The notes under the pieces: model-generated
What the model saw: only the letters and a program-made list of their open reading frames with translations
What the model was told of the DNA's origin: nothing
The model's database searches: none
Assembly: GCF_022014495.1 (NCBI RefSeq)
Contig: NZ_JAKLSQ010000024.1
Span: 99,415-163,414 of the forward strand
Origin: Sandaracinobacteroides sayramensis
GTDB taxonomy: Bacteria > Pseudomonadota > Alphaproteobacteria > Sphingomonadales > Sphingomonadaceae
Direction: 5' to 3'
Length of the DNA: 64,000 bases
In this document: positions 26,831 through 34,555 of the stretch, piece by piece
Position numbering within the stretch: the stretch's first letter is position 1
Layout of the letters: every line of letters starts with the position of its first letter
Translations under genes and position numbers: made by a program

Positions 26831-26852
26831 GTTGCGAATGAGTTGCACTTAT
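26831..26852. promoter_or_regulatory. Putative Fur box upstream of the PepSY/ApbE cluster
   Basis: The sequence GTTGCGAATGAGTTGCACTT, 26-48 bases before the PepSY gene, resembles Fur-binding sites of the TTGCGAATGA type found before iron-uptake genes in many proteobacteria. It sits inside an AT-rich promoter-sized gap (26805-26870). Assignment is by eye against remembered consensus, without scoring. Confidence 0.5.
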
Positions 26853-26877
26853 TCCCGGCAGGCGATAGCAGGCCATC

Positions 26878-27534
26878 ATGCACGGCACTGCTGCCCCTCC
26901 CCCGGACAAGACCGCCAAGGCCAAGCGCGCCTTCTGGCTGAAGCAGTTGCACACATGGCACTGGATCAGCTCGGCCGTCAGCCTGGTCGGCCTGCTGCTG
27001 TTCACCGTCACCGGGATCACGCTGAACCACGCCGGCCAGATCGAAGGCAAGCCCGTCACAGTCGAACGGGAAGCGCAACTCCCCGAAACCCTGCGCCCTC
27101 TCGTCGCCGCGCGCGAAAGCGAAGGCGCGGACAAGCAGGAACGGCCGCTGCCGCCCGAAATCGCCGCCTGGCTGCGCAGCGAACTGGATGTGAAGCCGCG
27201 CGCCACCGCCGAATGGTCGGCCGATGAAATCTACGTCCCCCTCCCCCGCCCCGGCGGCGACGGCTGGGTGGCGATCGACCGGGAAAGCGGCGAGGTGCTG
27301 GCCGAAACCAGCTCGCGCGGGGCGATCTCCTATCTGAACGACCTGCACAAGGGCCGCAACACCGGCACCGCCTGGTCCTGGTTCATCGACATCTTCGCGG
27401 TCGCCTCGCTGGTGTTCGCGATCACCGGCCTCGTGCTGCTGTGGCTCCACGCCCACCGCCGCCCGTCCACCTGGCCGCTGGTGGGCCTGGGCCTGCTGTT
27501 GCCGCTCCTCCTCGCCATGTTCTTCATCCACTAG
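26878..27534 (+). CDS. PepSY-associated transmembrane protein
   Basis: A 218-residue inner-membrane protein of the PepSY-TM family. The N-terminal motif FWLKQLHTWHWISSAVSLVGLLLFTVTGITLNHAG gives a first membrane helix flanked by histidines. A periplasmic PepSY-like domain (about 60-150) follows, then DLHKGRNTGTAWSWFIDIFAVASLVFAITGLVLLWLHAH and a last helix LVGLGLLLPLLLAMFFIH. Paired His residues near helix ends (LHTWH, DLHKG, LHAHRR) are typical of b-heme-carrying transmembrane electron-transfer proteins of this group. It is the first gene of a cluster with DUF2271, DUF4198 and ApbE, where it could pass electrons across the membrane to a flavinylated periplasmic partner. Confidence 0.85.
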   Translation: MHGTAAPPPDKTAKAKRAFWLKQLHTWHWISSAVSLVGLLLFTVTGITLNHAGQIEGKPVTVEREAQLPETLRPLVAARESEGADKQERPLPPEIAAWLRSELDVKPRATAEWSADEIYVPLPRPGGDGWVAIDRESGEVLAETSSRGAISYLNDLHKGRNTGTAWSWFIDIFAVASLVFAITGLVLLWLHAHRRPSTWPLVGLGLLLPLLLAMFFIH

Positions 27535-27542
27535 GAACAGCC

Positions 27543-28055
27543 ATGCGTTCAGACCTGCTTGCCGCCCCCATCCTGCTGTTCGCGACTTCGCCGGCGCTGG
27601 CCGCCGGGCTGGATGTCTCGCTCACCATCCCCACGCTGAAGGTGGCGGAATACCACCGCCCCTATATCGCCATTTGGATCGAGCCGGAGGGCGGCGAAGC
27701 GAAGACGCTCGCCGTCTGGTACGACACCAAGCTGGCGGACAAGGAGGGCGAGAAGTGGCTGCGCGACATCCGCACCTGGTGGCGCAAGTCCGGCCGCACG
27801 CTCAGCTTCCCGGTCGATGGCGTCACCGGCGCCACCCGCGCGCCCGGCACGCACAAGATCAGCTTCACCGCCGGAAAGGGGCCGCTCGGCAACCTCGCGC
27901 CCGGCAAATATGAACTGCTGATCGAAGCCTCGCGCGAAGTGGGCGGCCGCGAGATCCTCCGCCTGCCCTTCCAGTGGCCGCCCAAGGGCGTCGCCACCGC
28001 CAAGGCCGCCGGCACCACCGAACTCGGCGCCGCCACCCTCACCGTGAAACCCTAA
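27543..28055 (+). CDS. DUF2271 protein with flavinylation-type motif
   Basis: A 170-residue exported protein with signal peptide MRSDLLAAPILLFATSPALA and a beta-rich body typical of DUF2271 (YIAIWIEPEGG, TLAVWYDTKLADKEGEKWLRD). Residues 92-98 read DGVTGAT, followed by RAPGTH. This matches the D-x-x-[ST]-G-A-[ST] pattern to which ApbE attaches FMN through the final Thr/Ser (here Thr98), and an ApbE gene lies 0.8 kb downstream. The likely role is a periplasmic flavin redox carrier accepting electrons from the PepSY membrane protein. The start at 27543, eight bases after the PepSY stop, is well supported by position and signal peptide. Confidence 0.85.
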   Translation: MRSDLLAAPILLFATSPALAAGLDVSLTIPTLKVAEYHRPYIAIWIEPEGGEAKTLAVWYDTKLADKEGEKWLRDIRTWWRKSGRTLSFPVDGVTGATRAPGTHKISFTAGKGPLGNLAPGKYELLIEASREVGGREILRLPFQWPPKGVATAKAAGTTELGAATLTVKP

Positions 28056-28074
28056 GCAAAACAGGGAGAAACAG

Positions 28075-28890
28075 ATGTTCCGCAAGAGCCTTCTCGTCGC
28101 CGCGCTGCTCGCCGGCCTTTCCGCCACCCCGGCGCTGGCGCACCGCCAGTGGCTGCTGCCGTCCGCCACCGTGCTGTCCGGCGACAAGGCCTGGGTGACG
28201 GTCGACGCCGCCATCTCCAACGACCTCTTCTATTTCGAGCATTTCCCGATGCAGCTCGCCAATATGAAGGTGTGGCAGCCCGACGGCAGCGAGGGCAAGC
28301 TGCAGAACCCGGCGACCGGCCGCTACCGCTCGGTCTTCGACGTGGAGCTGAACCGGCCCGGCACCTGGAAGATCGGCACGAGCATGACCGGGGTGATGGG
28401 CAGCTACAAGGAAAATGGCGAGGAGAAGCGCCTGCCGCGCGGCACCGCCGCCGCCGACCTGCCCAAGCTGATCCCCGCCGGCGCCACCGACGTGAAGATC
28501 AGCGAGAACAGCTTCCGCAACGAAATCTTCGTGACCGCCGGCGCCCCCACCACCACCGTGCTGAAGCCCAGCGGCAAGGGGCTGGAAGTGGAATGGCTGA
28601 CGCACCCGAACGACCTCGTCGCCGGGGAGAGCGCGAAGGTCCGCTTCCTGGCCGACGGCAAGCCGGCCGCCGGAATCGAAGTGGAACTGGTGCCCGGCGG
28701 AATCCGCTACCGCGACAAGCTGAACGACAAGGCGCTGAAGACCGATGCCAACGGCGTGCTGACGCTCGATTTCGCCACCCCCGGCATGTACTGGATGGAA
28801 GCCCAGCTTCAGGACGACAAGCCGAGCGTCCCCGGCGCCAGCCAGCGCCGCCTCGTCTACATCAGCACCATGGAAGTGCTGGCCCCCTGA
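28075..28890 (+). CDS. DUF4198 periplasmic protein
   Basis: A 271-residue exported DUF4198 protein. The signal peptide ends ATPALA, so the mature chain should begin with His23 (HRQWLLPS). DUF4198 includes periplasmic proteins linked to nickel/cobalt or other metal handling, and a mature N-terminal His can bind metal through its amino group and ring. The rest is two beta-sandwich-like parts, with VDAAISNDLFYFEHFP in the first and AAGIEVELVPGGIRYRD, a carboxypeptidase-regulatory-like segment, in the second. A Shine-Dalgarno GGGAGAA precedes the ATG. It sits between the DUF2271 and ApbE genes, so a role in the same redox or metal process is inferred. Confidence 0.85.
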   Translation: MFRKSLLVAALLAGLSATPALAHRQWLLPSATVLSGDKAWVTVDAAISNDLFYFEHFPMQLANMKVWQPDGSEGKLQNPATGRYRSVFDVELNRPGTWKIGTSMTGVMGSYKENGEEKRLPRGTAAADLPKLIPAGATDVKISENSFRNEIFVTAGAPTTTVLKPSGKGLEVEWLTHPNDLVAGESAKVRFLADGKPAAGIEVELVPGGIRYRDKLNDKALKTDANGVLTLDFATPGMYWMEAQLQDDKPSVPGASQRRLVYISTMEVLAP

Positions 28891-29888
28891 CGCTGGCCTT
28901 CGAACCGCGCGTCGCCATTCCGGCCACGCTGGCGCCGGATCTGTTCGCGGGTCTGGCGCCGGACGCGCCCGTCCGCCGGCTGGCCGGCGAAACGATGGGC
29001 ACGAGCTGGTCGCTGGCGCTGGCGGGCGACCGTCAGGCGGGTGGAAGCGACGACGCGCGCGAACGGGTGCGGGCAACCCTGCGCCAGGTCGTCGCCGAAT
29101 CCAGCTTGTGGGAAGGCGGCTCCGAAATCAGCCGCTTCAACCGCGCCGCCGCCGGAACCCGCCAGCCGCTGTCCGAAGGCTTCCGCACGGTCGTAGAGGC
29201 GGCGCTGCACCTCGCCGAGGCAAGCGAGGGCGCCTTCGACCCGACGCTGGGCGCCCTCAGCGAGCATTGGGGTTTCGGCCCGGCGGGCGAGCGCCCCTTC
29301 CCCACCGAAACCGCCCCACACGCCGCCGGCCGCTGGCGCGAACTGCGACTGACGGACGGCGCCCTGCTGCAACCGGGCGGAGTCCGGCTCGACCTGAACG
29401 GCATCGCCAAGGGCCAGGCGGTCGATCGGGTGGCGGAATCCCTGCTCGAAGCCGGCCACCGGCATTTCCTGATCGGCATCGGCGGCGAGTATCGCGGCGA
29501 AGGCGTCCGCCCGGACGGGCAGCCCTGGTGGGTGGATGTGGAGCAGCCCCCCGGCAGCGCCTTCCCACCGCTCCGCCTCGCGCTTGCCGGCCTCGCCGTT
29601 GCCACTTCGGGCGACTATCGCCGCGCGCAATTCCACGGCGGCCGGCGCTTCTCCCACAGCCTCGACCCCGCCACCGGCCGCCCGATCGAAAACCGCGTCG
29701 CCTCGGTCGCGGTGCTGGGCGCAAGCGCCATGATCGCCGACGCGGAAGCGACCGCCATCACCGTCCTGGGGCCGGACAAGGGGCTGCGCTGGGCAAGCGG
29801 GCGGGGCCTCGCCGCGCACCTCATCCTGCGCGAGGAAAGCGGCTTCCGCGAAAGGCTCACCCCCGCGCTCACCGCCATGCTCGGCTGA
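28887..29888 (+). CDS. apbE: FAD:protein FMN transferase (ApbE)
   Basis: The enzyme that transfers FMN from FAD onto a Thr/Ser of target proteins. The family core is clear: ETMGTSWSL, EISRFNR, LDLNGIAKGQAVDRVAESL, HFLIGIGGEYRGEG, RFSHSLDPATGRP and DAEATAITVLG. The N-terminus is a problem. No in-frame ATG, GTG or TTG exists before ATG 28995, which lies within the conserved ETMGTSW motif. A CTG at 28887 overlaps the DUF4198 stop in a CTGA junction like a normal ATGA coupling site, and I take it as the probable start. No signal peptide is visible although the presumed target DUF2271 is exported. Its probable substrate is Thr98 of that protein. Confidence 0.85.
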   Translation: MTLAFEPRVAIPATLAPDLFAGLAPDAPVRRLAGETMGTSWSLALAGDRQAGGSDDARERVRATLRQVVAESSLWEGGSEISRFNRAAAGTRQPLSEGFRTVVEAALHLAEASEGAFDPTLGALSEHWGFGPAGERPFPTETAPHAAGRWRELRLTDGALLQPGGVRLDLNGIAKGQAVDRVAESLLEAGHRHFLIGIGGEYRGEGVRPDGQPWWVDVEQPPGSAFPPLRLALAGLAVATSGDYRRAQFHGGRRFSHSLDPATGRPIENRVASVAVLGASAMIADAEATAITVLGPDKGLRWASGRGLAAHLILREESGFRERLTPALTAMLG

Positions 29889-29895
29889 GGCACGC

Positions 29896-29916
29896 CCTGC
29901 GCCATGGTGGCGCAGG
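29896..29916 (+). terminator. Hairpin after apbE
   Basis: CCTGCGCCA, a three-base loop, then TGGCGCAGG form a perfect 9-bp stem eight bases after the apbE stop. No T-run follows, so it may be a weak or Rho-assisted terminator, or an mRNA-stabilising stem. Confidence 0.45.
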
Positions 29917-29928
29917 CGCGAAGCCGGC

Positions 29929-29948
29929 GGTTTACACGCCCGTAAACC
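29929..29948. promoter_or_regulatory. Inverted repeat upstream of fnr
   Basis: GGTTTAC and GTAAACC separated by six bases form a perfect 7-bp inverted repeat, 44 bases before the fnr start. The arms do not match the FNR box (TTGAT-N4-ATCAA), so another regulator is suggested. A structural role is also possible. Confidence 0.4.
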
Positions 29949-29991
29949 TGCCCCATGGTCTGGCACGATTCCGCAAACCGGGGACCAATTC

Positions 29992-30729
29992 GTGCCGCAA
30001 ACGACCGCCCAACTCAGCGCCCGGCCGTCCGGAGACCGGCATTGCGAGCATTGCGTGGTGAAAGGCCGCGCCATCTGCGCCGCGCTGGAACCCGATGTGC
30101 GCGACGCGCTCGGCCGCGAAGGCCGCATCCAGACGGTGCCGCGCGGCCGCACGCTGGTGTGGGAAGGGGAGGACGCCCTCCTCGTCGCCAATGTCATCGA
30201 AGGCGTGCTGAAGCTCTCCACCTCCACCAGCGACGGGCGGGAGCAGATCGTCGGCGTCGTCTACCCGTCCGACTTCATCGGCCGCCCCTTCGGCGAGCGC
30301 AGCCAGCACAGCGTCACCGCCCTCATCGATTCGCGCGTCTGCCTGTTCCCGCGCGGCGCCTTCGACCGTTTCGCCCACAGCCATCCCGAGCTGGAGCACC
30401 GCCTGCTGGAACGCGCGCTGGACGAGCTCGACCGCGCGCGGCGCTGGATGCTGCTGCTCGGCCGCAAGTCGGCGACGGAGAAGGTGGCGAGCTTCCTCCT
30501 CGAAATGTCGTCGCGCCTCGCCGAAGCCGGCTGCCAGCCCAACCAGCCGCTCGACACCTTCGAGCTTCCGCTGGACCGGCAGCAGATCGCCGACGTGCTC
30601 GGCCTCACGATCGAAACCGTCAGCCGCCAGCTTTCCGCCATGCGCGCCTCGGGCGTCATCGAGCTTCCGGGCCGCCGCGCCCTGCACATCGTCGACCGCT
30701 CCCGGCTGGTGGCCCTGGCCGGCGACTAG
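29992..30729 (+). CDS. fnr: Oxygen-responsive regulator, FNR/FnrL-type
   Basis: A 245-residue CRP/FNR regulator with a GTG start at 29992. Cysteines C18, C21 and C29 (CX2CX7C) and C117 match the four ligands of the oxygen-sensitive [4Fe-4S] cluster in alphaproteobacterial FnrL/FnrN. The cyclic-nucleotide-like fold is followed by a dimerisation helix (ALDELDRARRWMLLLGRKSATEKVASFLL) and a helix-turn-helix (RQQIADVLGLTIETVSRQLSAMRASG). The ExxSR recognition residues predict binding to TTGAT-N4-ATCAA. Such a site lies 1 kb away between ompW and hemN, classic FNR targets, so this gene probably controls them at low oxygen. Confidence 0.93.
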   Translation: MPQTTAQLSARPSGDRHCEHCVVKGRAICAALEPDVRDALGREGRIQTVPRGRTLVWEGEDALLVANVIEGVLKLSTSTSDGREQIVGVVYPSDFIGRPFGERSQHSVTALIDSRVCLFPRGAFDRFAHSHPELEHRLLERALDELDRARRWMLLLGRKSATEKVASFLLEMSSRLAEAGCQPNQPLDTFELPLDRQQIADVLGLTIETVSRQLSAMRASGVIELPGRRALHIVDRSRLVALAGD

Positions 30730-30782
30730 CCTTGCACGCAGAGGGCGAGGCAGAGCCCAATCCCGCTTGAACCGAACCAATC

Positions 30783-30871
30783 GTCACCCCGGGCTTGACC
30801 CGGGGTCCAGCTTTTTCACCGCCCGGCGCTCCGGGAGGAAAGCCGGCCCCGAGCCAGGCCCGTGGAGACGA
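30783..30871. repeat. Palindromic intergenic repeat, copy 1
   Basis: The left arm GTCACCCCGGGCTTGACCCG is followed by GGGTCCAGCTTTT, a variable middle and a degenerate right arm (GGCCCCGAGCCAGGCCCG). It is one of eight related copies in the window, all in intergenic DNA between 30 and 62 kb. Confidence 0.8.
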
Positions 30872-30936
30872 GGTTCCGGAATTCCGCACCGACCCGCTGA
30901 AGCGAAGGGGTGGGGAAAACACCCCACCCCCCAACC

Positions 30937-31596
30937 TCAGAACCGCACACCGATCCCGAAGCCGATCACCAGCGGATCGATATTGATCCGAACCCGCTGC
31001 TGGCCGATCGCGGTGGTGTTCAGCCGCGCGGTCGTGTCGATGTCGATATATTTGATATCGAAGTTCAGGAAGATCTTCTCGTTGATCGGCACGTCCGCGC
31101 CGGCCTGCAACGCCCAGCCGAAGCTGTTCGACAGGCTGACGTCCGTCTCGCCGACGGCATCCTCCAGGCTGCCCGACGCGCGCGAATTGTAGAAGATGGT
31201 GTAGTTCACCCCGGCGCCGACATAGGGGCGGAACTTCGCTTCGGGCATGAAGTGATATTGCAGCGTCAGCGTCGGCGGCAGCACCCAGGTGTCGACCAGC
31301 TTGCCGATGGAGCCGGTGGTGCCGGTCTTGCCGAAAGCCGAATGCTTGGTGGTGGCGGCGATCAGCTCCAGCCCCAGATTGTTGGTCACCATATAGGTGA
31401 TGTCCACTTCCGGCGCATAGGCGGTCTTCACCGTCACGCCTTCGTTCGGAAAGGCCGGCTGGATCTTCCCCGAGCTGTCCTGCGGGGCGACGGCGATGGC
31501 GCGGGCGCGCAGGATCCAGTCCCCGGCGGCGGCGTTCGCGGGCACCGCGACGGCGGCGGCAACAACCCCCATGGCGAGAATGGCGTGTGGCTTCAT
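30937..31596 (-). CDS. ompW: OmpW-family outer membrane protein
   Basis: A 219-residue eight-stranded outer-membrane barrel of the OmpW family. The start at 31596 gives a signal peptide MKPHAILAMGVVAAAVAVPANA; AAGGAG lies about 13 bases upstream. Family features are AGDWILRARAIAVAP at the mature N-terminus, VDITYMVTNNLGLELIAAT, LPPTLTLQYHFMPEAKFRPYVGAGVNYTIFY and the terminal VIGFGIGVRF ending in Phe. OmpW proteins form small channels for hydrophobic or charged small molecules and are often induced under low oxygen. The FNR box in the shared intergenic region sits about 100 bases from the start codon, consistent with FNR control. Confidence 0.92.
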   Translation of the reverse strand: MKPHAILAMGVVAAAVAVPANAAAGDWILRARAIAVAPQDSSGKIQPAFPNEGVTVKTAYAPEVDITYMVTNNLGLELIAATTKHSAFGKTGTTGSIGKLVDTWVLPPTLTLQYHFMPEAKFRPYVGAGVNYTIFYNSRASGSLEDAVGETDVSLSNSFGWALQAGADVPINEKIFLNFDIKYIDIDTTARLNTTAIGQQRVRINIDPLVIGFGIGVRF

Positions 31597-31674
31597 GGCT
31601 TTTCTGTCTCCTTGGCGTTGGGCCATCTGCTTTTTCGACAAGCCCGCTGGTGCGCCCTCCAGCGGCGGCCGTCG

Positions 31675-31688
31675 TTGATTGGGGCCAA
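31675..31688. promoter_or_regulatory. Weak second FNR-box-like site
   Basis: TTGAT-TGGG-GCCAA has a perfect left half and a right half with two mismatches to ATCAA. It lies beside the strong site at 31697-31710 and may bind FNR weakly or be chance. Confidence 0.3.
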
Positions 31689-31696
31689 GAAACGGC

Positions 31697-31710
31697 TTGA
31701 CTTCGATCAA
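31697..31710. promoter_or_regulatory. FNR box between ompW and hemN
   Basis: TTGAC-TTCG-ATCAA matches the FNR consensus TTGAT-N4-ATCAA with one mismatch. The centre is 36-42 bases from the hemN ATG and about 107 bases from the ompW ATG. If FNR binds at -41.5, ompW would have a leader of about 66 bases and hemN almost none. The fnr gene itself lies 1 kb upstream. Confidence 0.75.
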
Positions 31711-31745
31711 CGAGGAAAATGCGCCGATGCGCCAGTCTCACGCCC

Positions 31746-33068
31746 ATGTGGCCCTATCACCCCGAACTGCTCGAACGTGCCGTGCCGCGCTACACCAGCT
31801 ACCCGACGGCGGCGGAGTTCCGGGACGAGGTGGGCGCCCCGCAGCAGGTGCAGGCGCTGCACGCCCTCGCCTCCGGCACCCCCGTCTCGCTCTATGCGCA
31901 CATCCCCTTCTGCAAGGAGATCTGCTGGTATTGCGGCTGCAACACCAACCGCTCCAACCGCGTCGAGCGGGTGCAATCCTATCTGGAAGCGCTGGAGGCG
32001 GAGATCGACTGGCTCGCCCGGCAGGTGGCGGGCAAGGTGCGGCTCGGTCGCCTCAGCCTCGGCGGCGGCAGCCCCAACGCGCTTGACCCGCTGGGCTTCG
32101 TGCGGCTGATCGGCCAGATCCTCACCCTCTTCGGCAGCGAAGGCCCGGAAATCTCCGTGGAGCTCGACCCGCGCACCCTCGACCGGGAATGGGCGGGCCT
32201 GCTGGGCAAGGTCCGCGCCAGCCGCGCCAGCCTCGGCGTGCAGACGCTGGAACCGCATGTGATGCAGCGCATCGGTCGGGTGCAGCCGCGGGCGATGATC
32301 GCGGACTCGGTGGCGATGCTGCGCGACAGCGGTGTCACCTCCCTCAACTTCGACCTGATGTACGGCCTCCCCGGCCAGTCGATGGACGACCTGCTGCGCA
32401 CGCTCGACTCGGCGCTGGAGCTGGCGCCAGACCGCATCGCGCTATTCGGCTACGCCCATGTCCCCGCGCTCATTCCCCGGCAGAGGCGGATAGACGCCAG
32501 CGACCTGCCGGACGTGGAACTGCGCTTCTGGCAGGCGGCGCGCGGGCACCAGAGGCTGCTGGCCGCCGGCCTCGAACCCGTCGGCTTCGACCATTTCGCG
32601 CAAGCCGCGGACCCGCTCGCCGCCGCCGCCCGCGAGGGCCGGCTCCGCCGCAACTTCCAGGGCTTCACCGACGATCCGGCGGAGGCGCTGCTGGGCGTCG
32701 GCGCCACCGCCATCACCTCGCTCCCCGAACGCATCGTGCAGAACGAGAAGAACCCCGGCCGCTACCGCATGCGCGTGCTCGGCGGGCAGCCGGCCGGCAC
32801 ATTGGGGGTCGAACGCAGCGCCGACGACCGCGAGCGGGCGCTGGTGATCGAAGACCTCCTTTGCGGCCGCGCCGCCGACCTTTCCGGCCTTCCCGGAGAC
32901 AGGCTCTCCGAACTCCGCCTCACCCCGTTCCTCGAAGCCGGCCTCTGCCGGCTGGAGGACGACCGGCTGCAGATCCTGCCCGACGGCCTGCCCTATTCCC
33001 GCGCCATCGCCGCCTGCTTCGACCGCCACCGCGCGGCCACCGCCGGCCGCTTCTCCTCCGCCGTCTGA
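31746..33068 (+). CDS. hemN: Oxygen-independent coproporphyrinogen III oxidase
   Basis: A 440-residue radical SAM enzyme converting coproporphyrinogen III to protoporphyrinogen IX without oxygen, a heme synthesis step in the cytoplasm. The start at 31746 gives the family N-terminus MWPYHPELLERAVPRYTSYPTAAEF. The cluster motif C56-X3-C60-X2-C63-X-C65 is present (PFCKEICWYCGCN). Other conserved parts are LSLGGGSPNAL, ISVELDPRTLD, SLGVQTLEPHVMQRIGRVQ and NFDLMYGLPGQSM. It is divergent from ompW with an FNR box between them, matching the known need for HemN at low oxygen. Confidence 0.95.
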   Translation: MWPYHPELLERAVPRYTSYPTAAEFRDEVGAPQQVQALHALASGTPVSLYAHIPFCKEICWYCGCNTNRSNRVERVQSYLEALEAEIDWLARQVAGKVRLGRLSLGGGSPNALDPLGFVRLIGQILTLFGSEGPEISVELDPRTLDREWAGLLGKVRASRASLGVQTLEPHVMQRIGRVQPRAMIADSVAMLRDSGVTSLNFDLMYGLPGQSMDDLLRTLDSALELAPDRIALFGYAHVPALIPRQRRIDASDLPDVELRFWQAARGHQRLLAAGLEPVGFDHFAQAADPLAAAAREGRLRRNFQGFTDDPAEALLGVGATAITSLPERIVQNEKNPGRYRMRVLGGQPAGTLGVERSADDRERALVIEDLLCGRAADLSGLPGDRLSELRLTPFLEAGLCRLEDDRLQILPDGLPYSRAIAACFDRHRAATAGRFSSAV

Positions 33069-33122
33069 GGGCACCGGCCGCGAACCCCACGTCGGGCGGG
33101 GTCAGGAACTCATACCCCCTAC

Positions 33123-33239
33123 GTCACCCCGGGCTTGACCGGGGTCCAGCTTTCCCGCCGGCGGCTGAAAGAAGCGGGCCCCCGGGTCAGGCCCGAAATG
33201 GCGGAAAACATATCAATTGCTTGTATGATTTCTCAACCT
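33123..33239. repeat. Palindromic intergenic repeat, copy 2, with conserved flank
   Basis: The arms (left with one C lost in CCGGGGTCC, right GGGCCCCCGGGTCAGGCCCG) span 33123-33203. They are followed by TATCAATTGCTTGTATG and TTTCTCAACCTA. Nearly the same flank follows copy 5 at 41294, so the mobile or duplicated unit is longer than the palindrome. Confidence 0.75.
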
Positions 33240-33251
33240 AGACTGCTTCCG

Positions 33252-34499
33252 ATGGAGACGGTGCCCCTCCTTCAGCCGCTGGGCCATGCGCTGGCGATCG
33301 GGCTTCTGGTCGGCCTGGAACGCGGGTGGCAGGCGCGCGACGCGCCTTCGGGCCACCGCGTCGCCGGCTTCCGCACCTTCGGCCTGCTGGGCCTTGCCGG
33401 CGGCCTCGCCGCTCTCCTCGCCCCGCTCTTCGGCGCCATCCTGTTCGCTGCGGCGATGGTCGCCCTCCTCATCGGCTATGTCCGCGAAAGCAACCCGGAG
33501 GATCTCAGCGTCACCGGCACCGTTGCCGGCCTGCTGACGCTCGGCCTCGGCGGGCTCGCCGCCTCCGGCCAGCATGTGGCGGCCTATGCCGCCACCGCCG
33601 TCGTCGTGCTGCTGCTGGCCATGCGCCGGCCGCTCCACCGCTTCCTGCGCGGCATAGCCCGGGCGGAAATCGACGCCGCCAGCCGCTTCGCCATCGTCGC
33701 GCTCGTCATCCTGCCGCTGATGCCGGACCGGATGATGGGGCCTTACGACGCCTGGAACCCCCGCAGCCTCTGGACGGTGGTGGTGCTGGTCTCGGGCTTC
33801 AGCTTCCTCGGCTATGTCACCGCCCGGCGCGTCGGCGCCGAAAAGGGGCTGCTGGCGACGGCCGCCGCCGGCGCCCTCGTCTCCTCCACCGCCGTCAGCG
33901 TCAGCTACGCCCGCCGCCTGCGGCAGGAAAGCCCGGCCGAGGGCGCGCTCGTCGCCGGAATCTCGCTGGCCTCGGCGGTGATGTTCGCGCGGGCGCTGGT
34001 GCTGACGGCCATTCTCATCCGCCCGGCCCTCCCCTCGCTCGCGCTGCTGCTGGCGCCGGCGCTCGCCGTGCAGCTGGCGCTCGCCTGGCGCGCCGTCCGC
34101 AAAAGCCCCTCCGACCTCAAGGACGGCGACGTGGAACTCGGCAACCCGCTCGACTTCGGTCCGGCCCTCCTCCTCGCCGGCTTCGTCGCCCTGCTCGCCG
34201 TCGCCTCGCGCTGGGCGCTCGACGAATTCGGAAACATGGGGATCGGCCTCGTCATGCTGATCACCGGCCTCGCCGATGTCGACGCCGCCATCATCACGCT
34301 CGCGCAATTCCCCGAAGACCTGCTCACGCCGCGGCGCGCAGGCGCCCTCCTGCTCCTGCCGGCGCTCGCCAACACCGCCGTCAAGGCGATCCTCATCCTC
34401 TCCATCGCCCCCAACGCCCGGGGCTGGCGCGCCGCCTGGCCGCTCCTCGCCAGCCTCGCCGCTTCGGCCGCCGCCCTTCCCTTCCTGCTCGGCCTCTGA
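33252..34499 (+). CDS. MgtC/SapB-type membrane protein with DUF4010
   Basis: A 415-residue polytopic inner-membrane protein. The N-terminal MgtC-like domain (HALAIGLLVGLERGWQARD, with the conserved Glu-Arg, then VAGFRTFGLLGLAGGLAALLAP) is followed by a DUF4010 membrane domain with about ten more helices. The last of these are in PRRAGALLLLPALANTAVKAILILS. MgtC-like proteins are tied to growth at low magnesium, though transport is not proven for the family. Directly downstream is mgtE on the same strand, which supports a link to Mg2+ homeostasis. The ATG at 33252 is preferred by homology; 33225 would place the N-terminus inside repeat flank sequence. Confidence 0.82.
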   Translation: METVPLLQPLGHALAIGLLVGLERGWQARDAPSGHRVAGFRTFGLLGLAGGLAALLAPLFGAILFAAAMVALLIGYVRESNPEDLSVTGTVAGLLTLGLGGLAASGQHVAAYAATAVVVLLLAMRRPLHRFLRGIARAEIDAASRFAIVALVILPLMPDRMMGPYDAWNPRSLWTVVVLVSGFSFLGYVTARRVGAEKGLLATAAAGALVSSTAVSVSYARRLRQESPAEGALVAGISLASAVMFARALVLTAILIRPALPSLALLLAPALAVQLALAWRAVRKSPSDLKDGDVELGNPLDFGPALLLAGFVALLAVASRWALDEFGNMGIGLVMLITGLADVDAAIITLAQFPEDLLTPRRAGALLLLPALANTAVKAILILSIAPNARGWRAAWPLLASLAASAAALPFLLGL

Positions 34500-34555
34500 C
34501 GCCCCGAATCGGGGGGTGTTGCATTCTGCCGCCCACAGGCCCAATCCACCGCCCG

